From Bdellovibrionales bacterium GWA1_52_35 (GTDB lineage: Bacteria > Bdellovibrionota > UBA1018): a stretch of 64,000 nt of DNA. Position numbers and translations under genes: made by a program. The notes under the pieces were generated by a model that saw only the letters and a list, made by a program, of their open reading frames with translations, was not told the origin of the DNA and searched no databases. The DNA is taken from the NCBI GenBank assembly GCA_001769805.1, contig MEPO01000027.1:139276-203275 (forward strand), given 5' to 3'. Of this stretch, positions 34,698 through 43,722 are shown piece after piece (position 1 is the first letter of the stretch; each line of letters opens with the position of its first letter).

Positions 34698-36440
34698 ATG
34701 AGAACTTTTATTCCGGTTCTTGTGAGCATTCTCGGTATTTTCGGTATTTTGGTTTTCGGGTCCCGAACCATTCCACACTCCTCTTTCCAAAAAGCGATCT
34801 ACTCGGGAGCCCTGCAGTTTGACGCTGTGAATGCTTTTTCCAAAATGCGCACCCTTTCAAAATCTTTTCCGAACCGTTTCACCTGGACTGAGTCGCGTAA
34901 AAACGCTGCCATTTGGCTCAAAGAGGAGTTGAAAAGATACGGCTACACGCCCCGGTTCCAGGTATTCGATGAAACCATTGCTGGGAAAAATTACACGGAC
35001 CTGGAAAATGTCTTCGCCGAGAAAACCGGGGAGCAATTTCCCGACTCGAAAATCGTGATCGCCGCGCATTACGATATCGCCGAAGGAACCACGGAAGGTG
35101 CGATGGACGATGCTTCGGGTGTGGGGATCGTTTTGGAACTGGCGAGAATTTTCAGGCAAATTCCAACACAGCACTCGATTGTATTTCTGTTCACCGATAG
35201 CGAGGAATACGGCAATTTCTGGGGGGCACGTGCATTTGTCAAAGAACATAAGGACCAGCTCGCAGCTGCGATCAATATAGATTTCATCGCCCCTGGGCAT
35301 CAGACTGGAATACTGCAACTCGGAGACGGCATCCGAAAGGGCTTCGTACCGCTCTGGCTCCGGGAACTCGGACTGGGCTCCCTCAATAAGGTTTCAGGTT
35401 TTGGTGAAAAGAACAGTGAACTCACCGGAATCGGTGAGCTCATCCAACGCGCGATTCTGCTGCCTGCGGCAGATCACGGTGCTTTCCTCGCCGCAGGCAT
35501 TCCAGCGATCAACTGGGTTGGTCAAACGGACGATTTCAATAGCGTGATGACCGATATTCACCATACCTCGCGAGACGTGGTCGAAGCGATGGAGGTGAAA
35601 TCATTTGTACTGCCCGGACGAGCCGCAGAAACTTTGCTCCAATCAATCGATCGGAGTCCGCTACTGCAGACCAAAAACGAGTTCTCTACCGGGGCTTACT
35701 GGAAATTGAGCGAGTCCTGGTACCTGGATCAGTTGATGACAGTCGCTTTGCAGCTCCTGCTTTTCCTGCCTTTTTTCTTTCGCACAGCTCAACGAGTTCT
35801 CGCGGCTTTCCGCAAGACAGACCCTGCGATTTTGAAAACAGCATGGAACGGCGAAGCTCTGCGGTTTCTTCGCGTCGCTTTTGCGCTTCTTGCAGGATAC
35901 GCCGCCTTACTCCTGCTCCCGGGTGCCGGGATCCTCACCCGCTATGAGGAGTTTCCTGGAACACAGAAAACCCCCCTGCTTTATTCACCCGATCTCCTGG
36001 TGATTCTCCTGCTCATCGCAGCCGGTCTTCTTGTATATGGTTTGCTCAGGCGCTTCTCTGGGAATCCCAAGAGCAAAATCATCGAGCCGGAACTGGTCCA
36101 TACATTTCATGTTTTCCTTCAAGCCGCGATTACTGCGCTCGCATTTGCAGTGAACAGTCATTTTGCGGTGATGGCACTGCTCTTTCCCGCATATACCTGG
36201 TCTTTCATCTCAAACAGCAAGAGCCGGGTTCTGAACTCTGCACTGCTCAGCCTGGGACCGATCAGTTTTGTTGCGGTCCTGGCTTATCTCACTTCGATCT
36301 TCCACCTGGGCGTGTCGTACTGGTTCTTACTTTTATCTGCGAGTTACGGCCTGATCTTACCCATTACCGCCATCCTCTTCCTGCTTTCGATCGCTCTAAT
36401 GGGGCGAATTGCTGTTTCGATTTTCAAGTCGCGCTCATAA
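34698..36440 (+). CDS. Membrane-bound M28 family zinc aminopeptidase
   Basis: A 580-residue protein. Residues 1-24 are a membrane anchor or signal; about 40-340 form an M28 peptidase with the di-zinc ligands His124 (AAHYDI), Asp137 (AMDDAS), Glu169/170 (TDSEEYG), Asp195 and His288 or His289 (DIHHTS). The last 240 residues contain about seven transmembrane helices, the layout of Fxna-like and bacterial M28 membrane peptidases. Active site would face the periplasm. The ATG at 34698 has GGAAAGG upstream. It is divergent from ftsQ with 60 bases between, so both promoters overlap. Confidence 0.88.
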   Translation: MRTFIPVLVSILGIFGILVFGSRTIPHSSFQKAIYSGALQFDAVNAFSKMRTLSKSFPNRFTWTESRKNAAIWLKEELKRYGYTPRFQVFDETIAGKNYTDLENVFAEKTGEQFPDSKIVIAAHYDIAEGTTEGAMDDASGVGIVLELARIFRQIPTQHSIVFLFTDSEEYGNFWGARAFVKEHKDQLAAAINIDFIAPGHQTGILQLGDGIRKGFVPLWLRELGLGSLNKVSGFGEKNSELTGIGELIQRAILLPAADHGAFLAAGIPAINWVGQTDDFNSVMTDIHHTSRDVVEAMEVKSFVLPGRAAETLLQSIDRSPLLQTKNEFSTGAYWKLSESWYLDQLMTVALQLLLFLPFFFRTAQRVLAAFRKTDPAILKTAWNGEALRFLRVAFALLAGYAALLLLPGAGILTRYEEFPGTQKTPLLYSPDLLVILLLIAAGLLVYGLLRRFSGNPKSKIIEPELVHTFHVFLQAAITALAFAVNSHFAVMALLFPAYTWSFISNSKSRVLNSALLSLGPISFVAVLAYLTSIFHLGVSYWFLLLSASYGLILPITAILFLLSIALMGRIAVSIFKSRS

Positions 36441-36550
36441 GCACTCTGAATAATGAGCATATTTGACTTAACTATTTATGATGCGCTGCATTATTCCATT
36501 GCCAAGCAAGATCCTGCGCGCTAAATGTGGGGCTCCCCTTGGAGGATATT

Positions 36551-36805
36551 ATGAAAAAGAAGCATGTCTCTGAAACCGCAATCGAACAGACCTTGAAAAT
36601 GCTCTCGCAAGCGAAGGAATTCATCAAGCTCCCGAAGGGCACAAAAGAGTTTTCAACCGAAAAGCTCGTTTCGGCTTTAAAATCCCTTGGGCTTGCTACT
36701 CAAGACGAGCTGAATGATTTGAAAGCGCGAGTTGAAAAACTTGAAGCCGCTGCGGCCAGCGAAGACTCGGCCGATACAACTGAACAAACGACCACCTCGG
36801 CCTAA
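36551..36805 (+). CDS. Small phasin-like coiled-coil protein
   Basis: An 84-residue protein with an N-terminal helix, KLPKGTKEF, and a C-terminal heptad-like helix (DELNDLKARVEKLEAAAAS) before a Ser/Thr/Asp-rich tail. This short coiled coil resembles the ends of phasin/PhaF-like and UbiK/BMFP proteins, but the match is weak. The ATG at 36551 has a GGAGG ribosome site eight bases upstream. The last four bases overlap the end of dnaB on the opposite strand. Confidence 0.65.
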   Translation: MKKKHVSETAIEQTLKMLSQAKEFIKLPKGTKEFSTEKLVSALKSLGLATQDELNDLKARVEKLEAAAASEDSADTTEQTTTSA

Positions 36806-38277
36806 AGACTGATATCACCCTTGTCCGGGCGCGACCCCATAACAGGTGCTCCGGGTCCATTCTGGGCCAGGTTGGCAAAAAGGGTGTATTCCGGCAGCCA
36901 CGCCAGGCGGATCGTATCGGTTTCACCGGCACGGTGCTTGGCGACAATCAGTTCGGCAATGCCTCTGTCTTCGGATTCCTTGTTGTACACTTCATCTCGA
37001 TAAATAAAGCAGACAATGTCCGCATCCTGCTCGATTGCTCCTGATTCACGCAAATCCGAAAGCATGGGGCGCTTGTTGGGGCGGCTTTCAACACCACGGT
37101 TCAGCTGGGAGAGTGCAATGACCGGTACGCCCAGTTCTTTGCCAAGGTTTTTCAAATTACGACTGATTTCCGAAATTTCCCGCTCACGCGATCCGTCGCC
37201 TTTGGATGCGGCTTTGGAGCCTTTCATGAGCTGCAAATAGTCGATCACAATGAGATCGAGCTTTTTTTCCATGGCCATGAGCCTGCGGCAGCGCCCGCGA
37301 ATGTCCATGACCGTCAAGTCACCCGAATCATCGATGAAAATTTTGGATTTTGAAAGCTGATCCGCCGCTTGAGCAAGTCTTGGCCAATCACGATCAGCCA
37401 GGCGCCCCACCTTCAGACGTTTGGCGTCGATGCGCGCCAACCCGGAGAGAAAGCGGAAGCCCAATTCATCCTGCGACATTTCGAGCGAGAAGATCGCGAC
37501 AACACCTTTTCCGGACATCGCAATGTTCTGGACTGCGGAGAGAAACAAACTCGTCTTACCCATGGCAGGTCGTGCCGCCAAAATCATGAGCTGACCTGCA
37601 CGCAAGCCGCCGGTCAGTCTATCGAAATCATGAAAACCTGTTGCCAGCCCGATTACATCTGTCTTCTGCTGGGAGAGCTCTTCAATCGTGTGCATATTCT
37701 CAACAAGAATTTGCTGAAGACTTGCAAAGGATTTGGTGAGTTGCGTATCCGCCACGGAAAAGAATTTCTTTTCTGCCTCATCCATGAACGCTTCAGTATC
37801 TTCGACACCATCGAAGGCTTCGGAGGAAATATCCGTGGCCGTGTCAATCACTCGACGGAGCAGCGCCTTATCCCGAACAATTTTCGCATAATAAGCAACA
37901 TTGCTGGCGGCAAACGAATCTTCGAAAAGAGAAGTCAGCGCCGCCGTGCCGCCGATTTGCTCCAGCCAACCACGATCGCGCAGGGATGAAGTCAAAGTCA
38001 CCAGATCGGCCGGCTCTCCTCTTTCAGAAAGAGAGAGAACGGTTTCGAAGATCTTGCGGTGGTTGTCACGATAGAAATCGCGGCCCTCAAGGCCGATATC
38101 AATAACCCGGTGAATAGCATCATTGTGGAGCAACAAAGCCCCCAGAACGGATCGCTCGGCCTCAAGATTATGGGGCGGTACCCTGCCCCCCTTGCCTGAC
38201 CCACTTGTTCCGGTTGCAGACGTACTACCGCCTGCGCCCGAGAACGAGGGCGCGTTCCAACCACCTTCTCCAGCCAT
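36802..38277 (-). CDS. dnaB: Replicative DNA helicase DnaB
   Basis: Hexameric 5'-3' helicase of the replication fork. The 491-residue protein has the N-terminal DnaB domain (HNLEAERSVLGALLL), a linker, and a RecA-type ATPase with Walker A ARPAMGKTS (235-243) and Walker B IVIDYLQLM (343-351), then SQLNRGVE and arginine-finger segment. A Gly/Ser-rich N-terminal tail of about 30 residues is longer than in E. coli. It is the last gene of rpsF-rpsR-DUF2232-rplI-dnaB. No intein is present. Confidence 0.97.
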   Translation of the reverse strand: MAGEGGWNAPSFSGAGGSTSATGTSGSGKGGRVPPHNLEAERSVLGALLLHNDAIHRVIDIGLEGRDFYRDNHRKIFETVLSLSERGEPADLVTLTSSLRDRGWLEQIGGTAALTSLFEDSFAASNVAYYAKIVRDKALLRRVIDTATDISSEAFDGVEDTEAFMDEAEKKFFSVADTQLTKSFASLQQILVENMHTIEELSQQKTDVIGLATGFHDFDRLTGGLRAGQLMILAARPAMGKTSLFLSAVQNIAMSGKGVVAIFSLEMSQDELGFRFLSGLARIDAKRLKVGRLADRDWPRLAQAADQLSKSKIFIDDSGDLTVMDIRGRCRRLMAMEKKLDLIVIDYLQLMKGSKAASKGDGSREREISEISRNLKNLGKELGVPVIALSQLNRGVESRPNKRPMLSDLRESGAIEQDADIVCFIYRDEVYNKESEDRGIAELIVAKHRAGETDTIRLAWLPEYTLFANLAQNGPGAPVMGSRPDKGDISL

Positions 38278-38282
38278 GTGGA

Positions 38283-38729
38283 TTATTCCTCTTTAACGAT
38301 CCAGACTTTGAGAGTCGCGCTGACTTCAGGTTCCAATTTCACCGTAACGGGATGAACTCCCAGGGTTTTAATTGGATTCGTGAGCTGAATCATGCGTTTT
38401 TCGATATTCAGTCCGACCTTCTTCAGTGCATCAGCGATATCGCCGGCGTTCACAGAGCCAAACAGCTTGTCGTGTTCGCCTGATTTGCGATTCAAGGTGC
38501 AGGAAGTTTCGTTCAGCTTCTTGGCAAGCTCTTCAGCCGAAGCGCGTTCCGCGAGACGCTTCTTTTCAAGCGTCCGCTTCTGGTGCTCAATCATCGCGAG
38601 ATTCTTTTCATCCGCCGCGAGGACCAGATTACGGGGCAGCAGATAGTTCCGCGCATACCCGTCAGAAACCGTCACGGCATCACCGATACGGCCTAAATTT
38701 TCAACATTTTCTCGCAAAATAACTAGCAT
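38283..38729 (-). CDS. rplI: 50S ribosomal protein L9
   Basis: A 148-residue L9 of standard length. The N-terminal rRNA-binding domain shows the family signature (VENLGRIGDAVTVSDGYARNYL), followed by the long connecting helix and the C-terminal domain. Stop codon is five bases before the dnaB ATG, so both share a message. A ribosome site TTTGAGGAG is just upstream of the ATG. Confidence 0.97.
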   Translation of the reverse strand: MLVILRENVENLGRIGDAVTVSDGYARNYLLPRNLVLAADEKNLAMIEHQKRTLEKKRLAERASAEELAKKLNETSCTLNRKSGEHDKLFGSVNAGDIADALKKVGLNIEKRMIQLTNPIKTLGVHPVTVKLEPEVSATLKVWIVKEE

Positions 38730-38748
38730 GAATACTCCTCAAAGTTGA

Positions 38749-39687
38749 TTACGAATGCCTGAACTTGCTTCGAAAGTCAAACCACAGGTCGAAAAAACCA
38801 AGACTCAGAAGCAATGGCATCATCAAAACGACAGCTACCACGAACCCAATTGTCCGGAAGAAGCCACGAACCTGCCATAAATCAAAAAAGAAACTGAGAA
38901 TACTTAATCCCTGAAGGGCATAAATCGCCATCAAAAACTTAAAGACGCTCTGTGCAACATCCGAAACCCGCCCCAGATCGATCAGCAGAAAGACCCCCAT
39001 CAGGATCGTGGGCCAGATCAGGAATTCCGGTGCCCGCCAGTACCTCAAGTTATTGAAATTAATACCCAACTCCTGTGCGATCTTTCTGGGATTCATGCGC
39101 AAGAGCAGGACTAGATTCAAAACGATCAGAACCAGGGAAGAAATACTGAGTGCTGCCGGCAATTCCAACTGGAACTTGTCTTTGAACTCCTCAACGCTCA
39201 TTCCTCCCAGGAATTTTGCCGAGGAGCCCCCCATATTCGCCACCATTACGTCGATTGAGCGGTCAATGAGAGCTGAAATCTGTTGATGAAATTCAGCCCA
39301 GGACCCGGTCTGCTTGTAGACTGCGTAACCGATCAGGACCGTCATTCCAGCAGCGCAAATTCCCAGAAATGCGGCAAAGGATGCTTTTTCCAAAGAGCGG
39401 AAGCGAAGCAAGGCCTCCGAGAGGACCAGAACCAATGCCAGAATAAAGACCGAGTACGAGATCAGGCTTCCCGCCCCTCCCGCAAAATAAACCAGAATTC
39501 CATTAGTGATAAAAGCCAATGCCATCCATCGACGGCCAGACTCGAACCTCGCCACCAGCAATGGAAGCGGTGAAAAAACGCTGAAAAAAGCGCTTAAGAA
39601 TAAAAAAGCACTGAAGAAAAATGGAACAACACGTACCCAGACGGGCATGCGGGCTCCGGAGGGAGAAGAACCCCCACCAGAGCCCAT
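38749..39687 (-). CDS. DUF2232 (YybS-like) membrane protein
   Basis: A 312-residue integral membrane protein with about eight hydrophobic helices. DUF2232 proteins lie beside rpsR and rplI in many bacteria, and the position here between those genes supports the call. Function is not established. The ATG at 39687 has AAGGAAT upstream and starts 28 bases after the rpsR stop; a 54-codon longer frame runs into rpsR and is not supported. A Ser/Gly-rich start precedes the first helix. Confidence 0.82.
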   Translation of the reverse strand: MGSGGGSSPSGARMPVWVRVVPFFFSAFLFLSAFFSVFSPLPLLVARFESGRRWMALAFITNGILVYFAGGAGSLISYSVFILALVLVLSEALLRFRSLEKASFAAFLGICAAGMTVLIGYAVYKQTGSWAEFHQQISALIDRSIDVMVANMGGSSAKFLGGMSVEEFKDKFQLELPAALSISSLVLIVLNLVLLLRMNPRKIAQELGINFNNLRYWRAPEFLIWPTILMGVFLLIDLGRVSDVAQSVFKFLMAIYALQGLSILSFFFDLWQVRGFFRTIGFVVAVVLMMPLLLSLGFFDLWFDFRSKFRHS

Positions 39688-39715
39688 ATTCCTTAAACCA
39701 GACGAATCAGATGAA

Positions 39716-40039
39716 TCAGCCGCCCATCGAGACATAGCCAACCATCGCCAGATTGCGGGCGCGTTTGACCGCAGTTGTAAGCTGGCGCTGATGATAGGCG
39801 CAGTTGCCAGAAATTCGGCGCGGAACAATCTTGCCATGCTCAGTGACAAAAGACTGCATCATGCGATTGTCTTTATAGTCCATGATAAAATCCTGGTCCG
39901 AGCAGAAACGGCAGACTTTTTTACGGTGAAAGCCGCCGCGACGACCTCCATCGCCATCTTTGTCCATACCGCGTTCCTCATTACGCTCGCTACGCTGGCC
40001 ACGATCTTTGGAATCACCTTTCAAATTTGTAATGCTCAT
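39716..40039 (-). CDS. rpsR: 30S ribosomal protein S18
   Basis: A 107-residue S18, about 30 residues longer than E. coli S18 because of a polar, Asp/Arg/Gly-rich N-terminal extension. The core is typical (KKVCRFC, IMDYKDNRMMQSFVTEHGKIVPRRISG). The first core Cys pair (CRFC) and the later Cys in GNCAYH give the zinc-type form. It partners S6 on the platform; rpsF precedes it by 25 bases. Confidence 0.96.
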   Translation of the reverse strand: MSITNLKGDSKDRGQRSERNEERGMDKDGDGGRRGGFHRKKVCRFCSDQDFIMDYKDNRMMQSFVTEHGKIVPRRISGNCAYHQRQLTTAVKRARNLAMVGYVSMGG

Positions 40040-40064
40040 CGCTCAATCTCCTTAAAAATATAAT

Positions 40065-40541
40065 TTATTCTTCTTCGGCGACGTCAGCGACTTCGACCGT
40101 TTCTTCAACTCGTTCATAGCGGCGCTCGGACATCCGTTCTTCACGCCGGGCTTCGCGCTCTTCTTCGCGACGTTTTGCGGCGGCATGGATATCGGCACGT
40201 TGTTTACGGAAAGTTTCCGCATTGAATTCTTTTTCGAGATTGACCGTCAGGAAGCGGATCACGTGTTCGTGAATGCGCAGGTGACGTTCGATTTCATGAA
40301 CCACGCCTGGCTTACCCGTATAAACGAAGTAAGAGTAATGACCGCGTGTTTCCTTCTGAATCGGATAGGCCAGCTTGCGGCGACCCCAGTCTTCAGTAAG
40401 AACCATGTCGCCACCGAATTCAGTGATTGTGGTGGCAACGCGTTCGTGAACCGCTTTCAAAGCGTCGTCAGAAAGCTCAGAGCGGGTGATAATGGTGGTT
40501 TCGTAACCCGGTCGGATAGACCCGGCAGTATTGGTATCCAT
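40065..40541 (-). CDS. rpsF: 30S ribosomal protein S6
   Basis: A 158-residue S6. The core (about 12-110) has the usual motifs YETTIITRSELSDDALK and RKLAYPIQKETRGHY. The C-terminal 45 residues are a charged Arg/Glu helix plus an acidic tail; acidic tails are modified with glutamate in E. coli, but no RimK is seen here. First gene of rpsF-rpsR-DUF2232-rplI-dnaB, with AAGGAGG before its ATG. Confidence 0.96.
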   Translation of the reverse strand: MDTNTAGSIRPGYETTIITRSELSDDALKAVHERVATTITEFGGDMVLTEDWGRRKLAYPIQKETRGHYSYFVYTGKPGVVHEIERHLRIHEHVIRFLTVNLEKEFNAETFRKQRADIHAAAKRREEEREARREERMSERRYERVEETVEVADVAEEE

Positions 40542-40567
40542 GATTTTCCTCCTTATGGTTAATGAGA

Positions 40568-40604
40568 CGATGACAGTTCATGGTACCGAAATAGTTCGTC
40601 ATCG
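40568..40604 (-). promoter_or_regulatory. Possible rpsF leader hairpin
   Basis: Upstream of rpsF, arms cgatgac (40568-40574) and gtcatcg (40598-40604) can pair in the leader RNA around an inner palindrome ggtacc. In several bacteria the S6-S18 complex represses its own operon by binding a CCG-containing leader structure; this hairpin is a candidate on position alone, as the defined recognition motif was not confirmed. Confidence 0.3.
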
Positions 40605-40705
40605 CCGCAAAAGCCCGGCAGCAAAACAGCCACTCCCGAGCAAGGCCCCTCGTTTTGAGAGAGGATATTGATTAGCATGGCTAAGTCGGAAAGCCTAGAG
40701 GCTTA

Positions 40706-41437
40706 TCAAGCCTTGAGTGCCGCTTCTTTACGGCGCATACCGAGCCAGTGAACGACCCAAATTGCGCCTTCATACATCAGAACGAGCGGTATCCCCAGAA
40801 TCAGCATCGAGACCGCATCCGGCGGGGCAAAGAGAGCCGCGATCACCGTAATTCCAATTATTGACATTCTCCTGTGCTTCCGCAATGTTGGAGCATCAAC
40901 CAGTCCCAGAAAGCCCAAAAGAATAATCAAGACCGGCAACTCAAAAGCCAGGCCGAAAAGCAAAAGCAGCTTCAGACAGGTCCCATAATAGGAGTCGATC
41001 GTCAGCATCGGAATATCGCTTGGTGCCCCATAGGTCACAAAATAATGAAAACCGACCGGGAACAGAATAAAATATGCGAAAGCCGCCCCGAGCAGAAAAA
41101 AGACCGTGGCCGCTGTGATAAACGGCACCACCATCTTCTGCTCCCGTTTATGCAGGCCGGGCGCGATGAAACCCCAGAGTTCATAAAAGAAATAAGGAGC
41201 AAGGAAGAAAAGGGCCGCGTAGGCCCCCACCTTGAGATGAGTCAGGAAATTTTCGAAAAGACTGGTGAAATACAGGTGCTGGCGTTCCGGCGGCAGAACC
41301 GCGAATAACGGCGCACGAAGGAAGGTCAAGATGGGTTCGACAAAGGTGAAAAACGCGAGCAGGAACCCGCAAAAAAAAACTGTGACAGCACGTGTGAGCC
41401 GGGTGCGCAACTCATCTACATGGTCATAAAAAGCCAT
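40706..41437 (-). CDS. tatC: Sec-independent translocase subunit TatC
   Basis: Core receptor of the twin-arginine export system. A protein of 243 residues with six transmembrane helices and the family start MAFYDHVDELRTRL (with the conserved acidic Glu in DELR), FYELWGFIAPGLHKREQK and FELPVLI. The frame opens nine codons earlier at a GTG (41464), but the best promoter (TTGACA 41499-41504, AATATT 41476-41481, 17-base spacing) would leave almost no leader for that start, so the ATG at 41437 is preferred. TatA/B genes are not nearby. Divergent from the cyclophilin gene. Confidence 0.92.
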   Translation of the reverse strand: MAFYDHVDELRTRLTRAVTVFFCGFLLAFFTFVEPILTFLRAPLFAVLPPERQHLYFTSLFENFLTHLKVGAYAALFFLAPYFFYELWGFIAPGLHKREQKMVVPFITAATVFFLLGAAFAYFILFPVGFHYFVTYGAPSDIPMLTIDSYYGTCLKLLLLFGLAFELPVLIILLGFLGLVDAPTLRKHRRMSIIGITVIAALFAPPDAVSMLILGIPLVLMYEGAIWVVHWLGMRRKEAALKA

Positions 41438-41475
41438 ACTGCGAGAATTTTCTTGAGACGTCACAAGTTGAGGGT

Positions 41476-41507
41476 AATATTCGCCTACCAGAAGGAGTTG
41501 TCAACTC
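41476..41507 (-). promoter_or_regulatory. tatC promoter overlapping a palindrome
   Basis: On the minus strand TTGACA (41499-41504) and AATATT (41476-41481) are 17 bases apart, a good sigma-70 promoter. The -35 box is the core of the 13-base palindrome gagttgtcaactc (41495-41507), which touches the plus-strand ATG at 41508 and lies just after its AAGGAG-type ribosome site. One site could therefore affect both divergent genes. Confidence 0.6.
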
Positions 41508-42224
41508 ATGGATTCGGACCATCGCACCCGCTCTAAGAAGTCTTGGATTTTACCAGCCGGCCTGCTCACAATCACTGTTCTTGTGATCATTGCGGGCATT
41601 CTCTTCAAAGATCAGTTGCTCACGGACGGTCTGCCGCCCGGCACTCCTGCGCCCACTGAACTCCAGGCAACTCCATCGGACGTCCCCTCACCAGATCCGG
41701 CAATGAGCCCAGATCCCAACGCAAGCCCCTCGCCGGGCATCAGCCTGGTGCCGGCTTCAAATGCCACACCGGATCTGACAATGGATCCACAAGGCCTTTC
41801 CAAAACCACCGCTCTGATGCGAACCGACAAAGGCATGATCAAATTTAAGTTTTATCCGGCTGATGCACCCAATACCGTGGACCGCATCATTGCTCTCATT
41901 AATCAGGGCTTTTACAATGGTTTGAGTTTTCACCGGGTTGTTCCGGGCTTTGTCATCCAAGGGGGCGACCCGACCGGCACCGGAGCAGGCGGAAGTGGCC
42001 AGAAACTCAAGGCTGAGTTCAACAACCGCAAGCACATTGAAGGCGCACTGGCGATGGCCCGCGCTGCTGATCCGGATTCAGCCGATTCCCAGTTTTACAT
42101 TTCACTCGGAATGCATCCCCACCTGGATCGCAATTACACGGTTTTCGGCCAGGTGATCTCCGGTATGGACATCGCGAAAAAAATTGCTGTGGGCGACAGG
42201 ATAATTTCACTCACGCTGGAATAA
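41508..42224 (+). CDS. Membrane-anchored cyclophilin-type peptidyl-prolyl isomerase
   Basis: A 238-residue protein: basic N-terminus, one transmembrane helix (about 13-34), a Pro/Ser/Asp-rich linker (about 43-95), and a cyclophilin domain from about 100 with the catalytic segment FHRVVPGFVIQGGD and the usual GMHPHLDRNYTVFGQVISGMD. This placement puts the isomerase in the periplasm, where it should help fold exported proteins. It is divergent from tatC with a shared palindromic region. Its stop is one base from that of the next gene on the minus strand. Confidence 0.92.
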   Translation: MDSDHRTRSKKSWILPAGLLTITVLVIIAGILFKDQLLTDGLPPGTPAPTELQATPSDVPSPDPAMSPDPNASPSPGISLVPASNATPDLTMDPQGLSKTTALMRTDKGMIKFKFYPADAPNTVDRIIALINQGFYNGLSFHRVVPGFVIQGGDPTGTGAGGSGQKLKAEFNNRKHIEGALAMARAADPDSADSQFYISLGMHPHLDRNYTVFGQVISGMDIAKKIAVGDRIISLTLE

Positions 42225-42225
42225 A

Positions 42226-42879
42226 TCAGCGCAGGCCTTTTTTTATCACTCTCTTCAGGGTGTCAACAGCCGGAGTGGCGGAATTCGGTTCGGCTTCTTT
42301 GCCAATAATGCCTGCCCGTTTGAGCATCTTTTCGGCGCGAGGACTTCTGGTATTTGCCCACTCATCGTAAACACGAAGCAGGTCCTTTTCTGTCCGTTGA
42401 GAGGTCTGATCACTGATTTCGGCCAACACCTCGACAAAGCGACCGAATTTATTGCCGAGCTCCTCAAAAACGCTGCGCTGCTGAGCCGCTGCGGCGAGCA
42501 ATGCCACTTTGCCGTAAGCAGCCCCTCCCATTTCAACGTAGTACCTGATGTTCACGAGCTTCCTGGAAAGACTCTCCTGAAAAAATCCCGCAGTATATAA
42601 AGAGATATCGCCGATGCGTCGGAACATCGCGCCTCGCGCGCTGGGCCGCTCAACTTCCAGAGCCTGTTTCAGCATCAGCGCCAAAGGTTGCTGAAGGGCT
42701 GCACCATCCTGATCTCGGGCATAAAGTCGATCCGTTGTTATAAATTGATTCAGAAGATTGACGAGGTAAAATTCCGTCTCGGGTTGCGCGCTCACCTTCT
42801 GCTGCTGCAAAGCCCGGACAAGCAGATCCCTGAAGAAAGCCTGAGGTTGTGAAACCAAGGTGATTATACCTTCAGACAT
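42226..42879 (-). CDS. Hypothetical soluble protein
   Basis: A 217-residue protein, mostly helical, with no signal peptide and no motif I recognise. Residues 1-60 resemble an N-terminal helical bundle; the C-terminus is basic. ATG at 42879 has GAGGT upstream, but this ribosome site lies inside a 14-base hairpin (42880-42893, gggtga/tcaccc). The open frame runs four codons further. Convergent with the cyclophilin gene; one base separates the stops. Confidence 0.7.
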   Translation of the reverse strand: MSEGIITLVSQPQAFFRDLLVRALQQQKVSAQPETEFYLVNLLNQFITTDRLYARDQDGAALQQPLALMLKQALEVERPSARGAMFRRIGDISLYTAGFFQESLSRKLVNIRYYVEMGGAAYGKVALLAAAAQQRSVFEELGNKFGRFVEVLAEISDQTSQRTEKDLLRVYDEWANTRSPRAEKMLKRAGIIGKEAEPNSATPAVDTLKRVIKKGLR

Positions 42880-43059
42880 GGGTGACCTCACCCACTACGG
42901 AACAGAAATAGTTGACAATAATAGACAATAACCACCACCCTCTCTCTTCTAATTTTAGCCCCGCCGGCTCCGGTGTCAATCCTGGTTCTCAGGTGATTTA
43001 TCCTTCTGTTCTCGAGGGGATGGACGAGCACGAGGATTCAAAGTAAACTCGGGCTACTT

Positions 43060-43719
43060 GTGAACCATACCTTGTTTTTAAAATATTTACTTTTCACTGC
43101 GCTGATCTCGAACGCATCTTCAGGCGTCGCGATGATTAAAATCGCAAACGCCGCTCCCTCGCCCTCCCCCTTGCACAACGAAGTGATGGTAACACTCTTC
43201 GGACAACCCTGTCTCTTAGCCGGTCCGCTCGACAAAGACGTACTGAAAGCCATTCACACGATCAGCCCCGAACAAACGTTCATTGATCCAAGCACGCCCT
43301 CTGCGGATTCGATTCACAAAGTCATCGAGAAAATCCGAAACACAAAGAATACACCTTCCTGGCTGGAAAATTATCGGGTCAGACGTCTCAAGCGGCTCGA
43401 AGCCCTGTTCGCTTTCACAAATGGCCTGTCTTCGGCCAAAGCTGCGAAAAAATCCGAACCGCTGCTGAATGCCGTCAAGCCCCTGCTTTCGGAGCGCCTG
43501 TTCAAAAAGTTTTTGGCGCTCGCTTCCGAAGTTGGAACAAAGAAATCAGATCCCAATTTTGAAATAAAGCTGATGGATTCCTTCAGTGAGATGATTGAAC
43601 CTGACCCTGAAGAGGATTTTCATCGCTCCATTCGCCGCATGAATGTTCGCTATTCTTGTGAATTTGCGGATGAAGGTGATTCCCATGATGAAAGCTCCGA
43701 TGAACCTGGAGCTCCTTGA
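43060..43719 (+). CDS. Hypothetical exported protein
   Basis: A 219-residue protein starting at a GTG, with a hydrophobic N-terminal segment (about 5-24) that is probably a signal peptide or anchor. The body is helical and basic, with one Cys near 50 and one near 199, and an acidic Asp/Glu/Ser tail. No family recognised; no strong ribosome site. It converges with the MarC gene, three bases apart. Confidence 0.6.
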   Translation: MNHTLFLKYLLFTALISNASSGVAMIKIANAAPSPSPLHNEVMVTLFGQPCLLAGPLDKDVLKAIHTISPEQTFIDPSTPSADSIHKVIEKIRNTKNTPSWLENYRVRRLKRLEALFAFTNGLSSAKAAKKSEPLLNAVKPLLSERLFKKFLALASEVGTKKSDPNFEIKLMDSFSEMIEPDPEEDFHRSIRRMNVRYSCEFADEGDSHDESSDEPGAP

Positions 43720-43722
43720 GAA

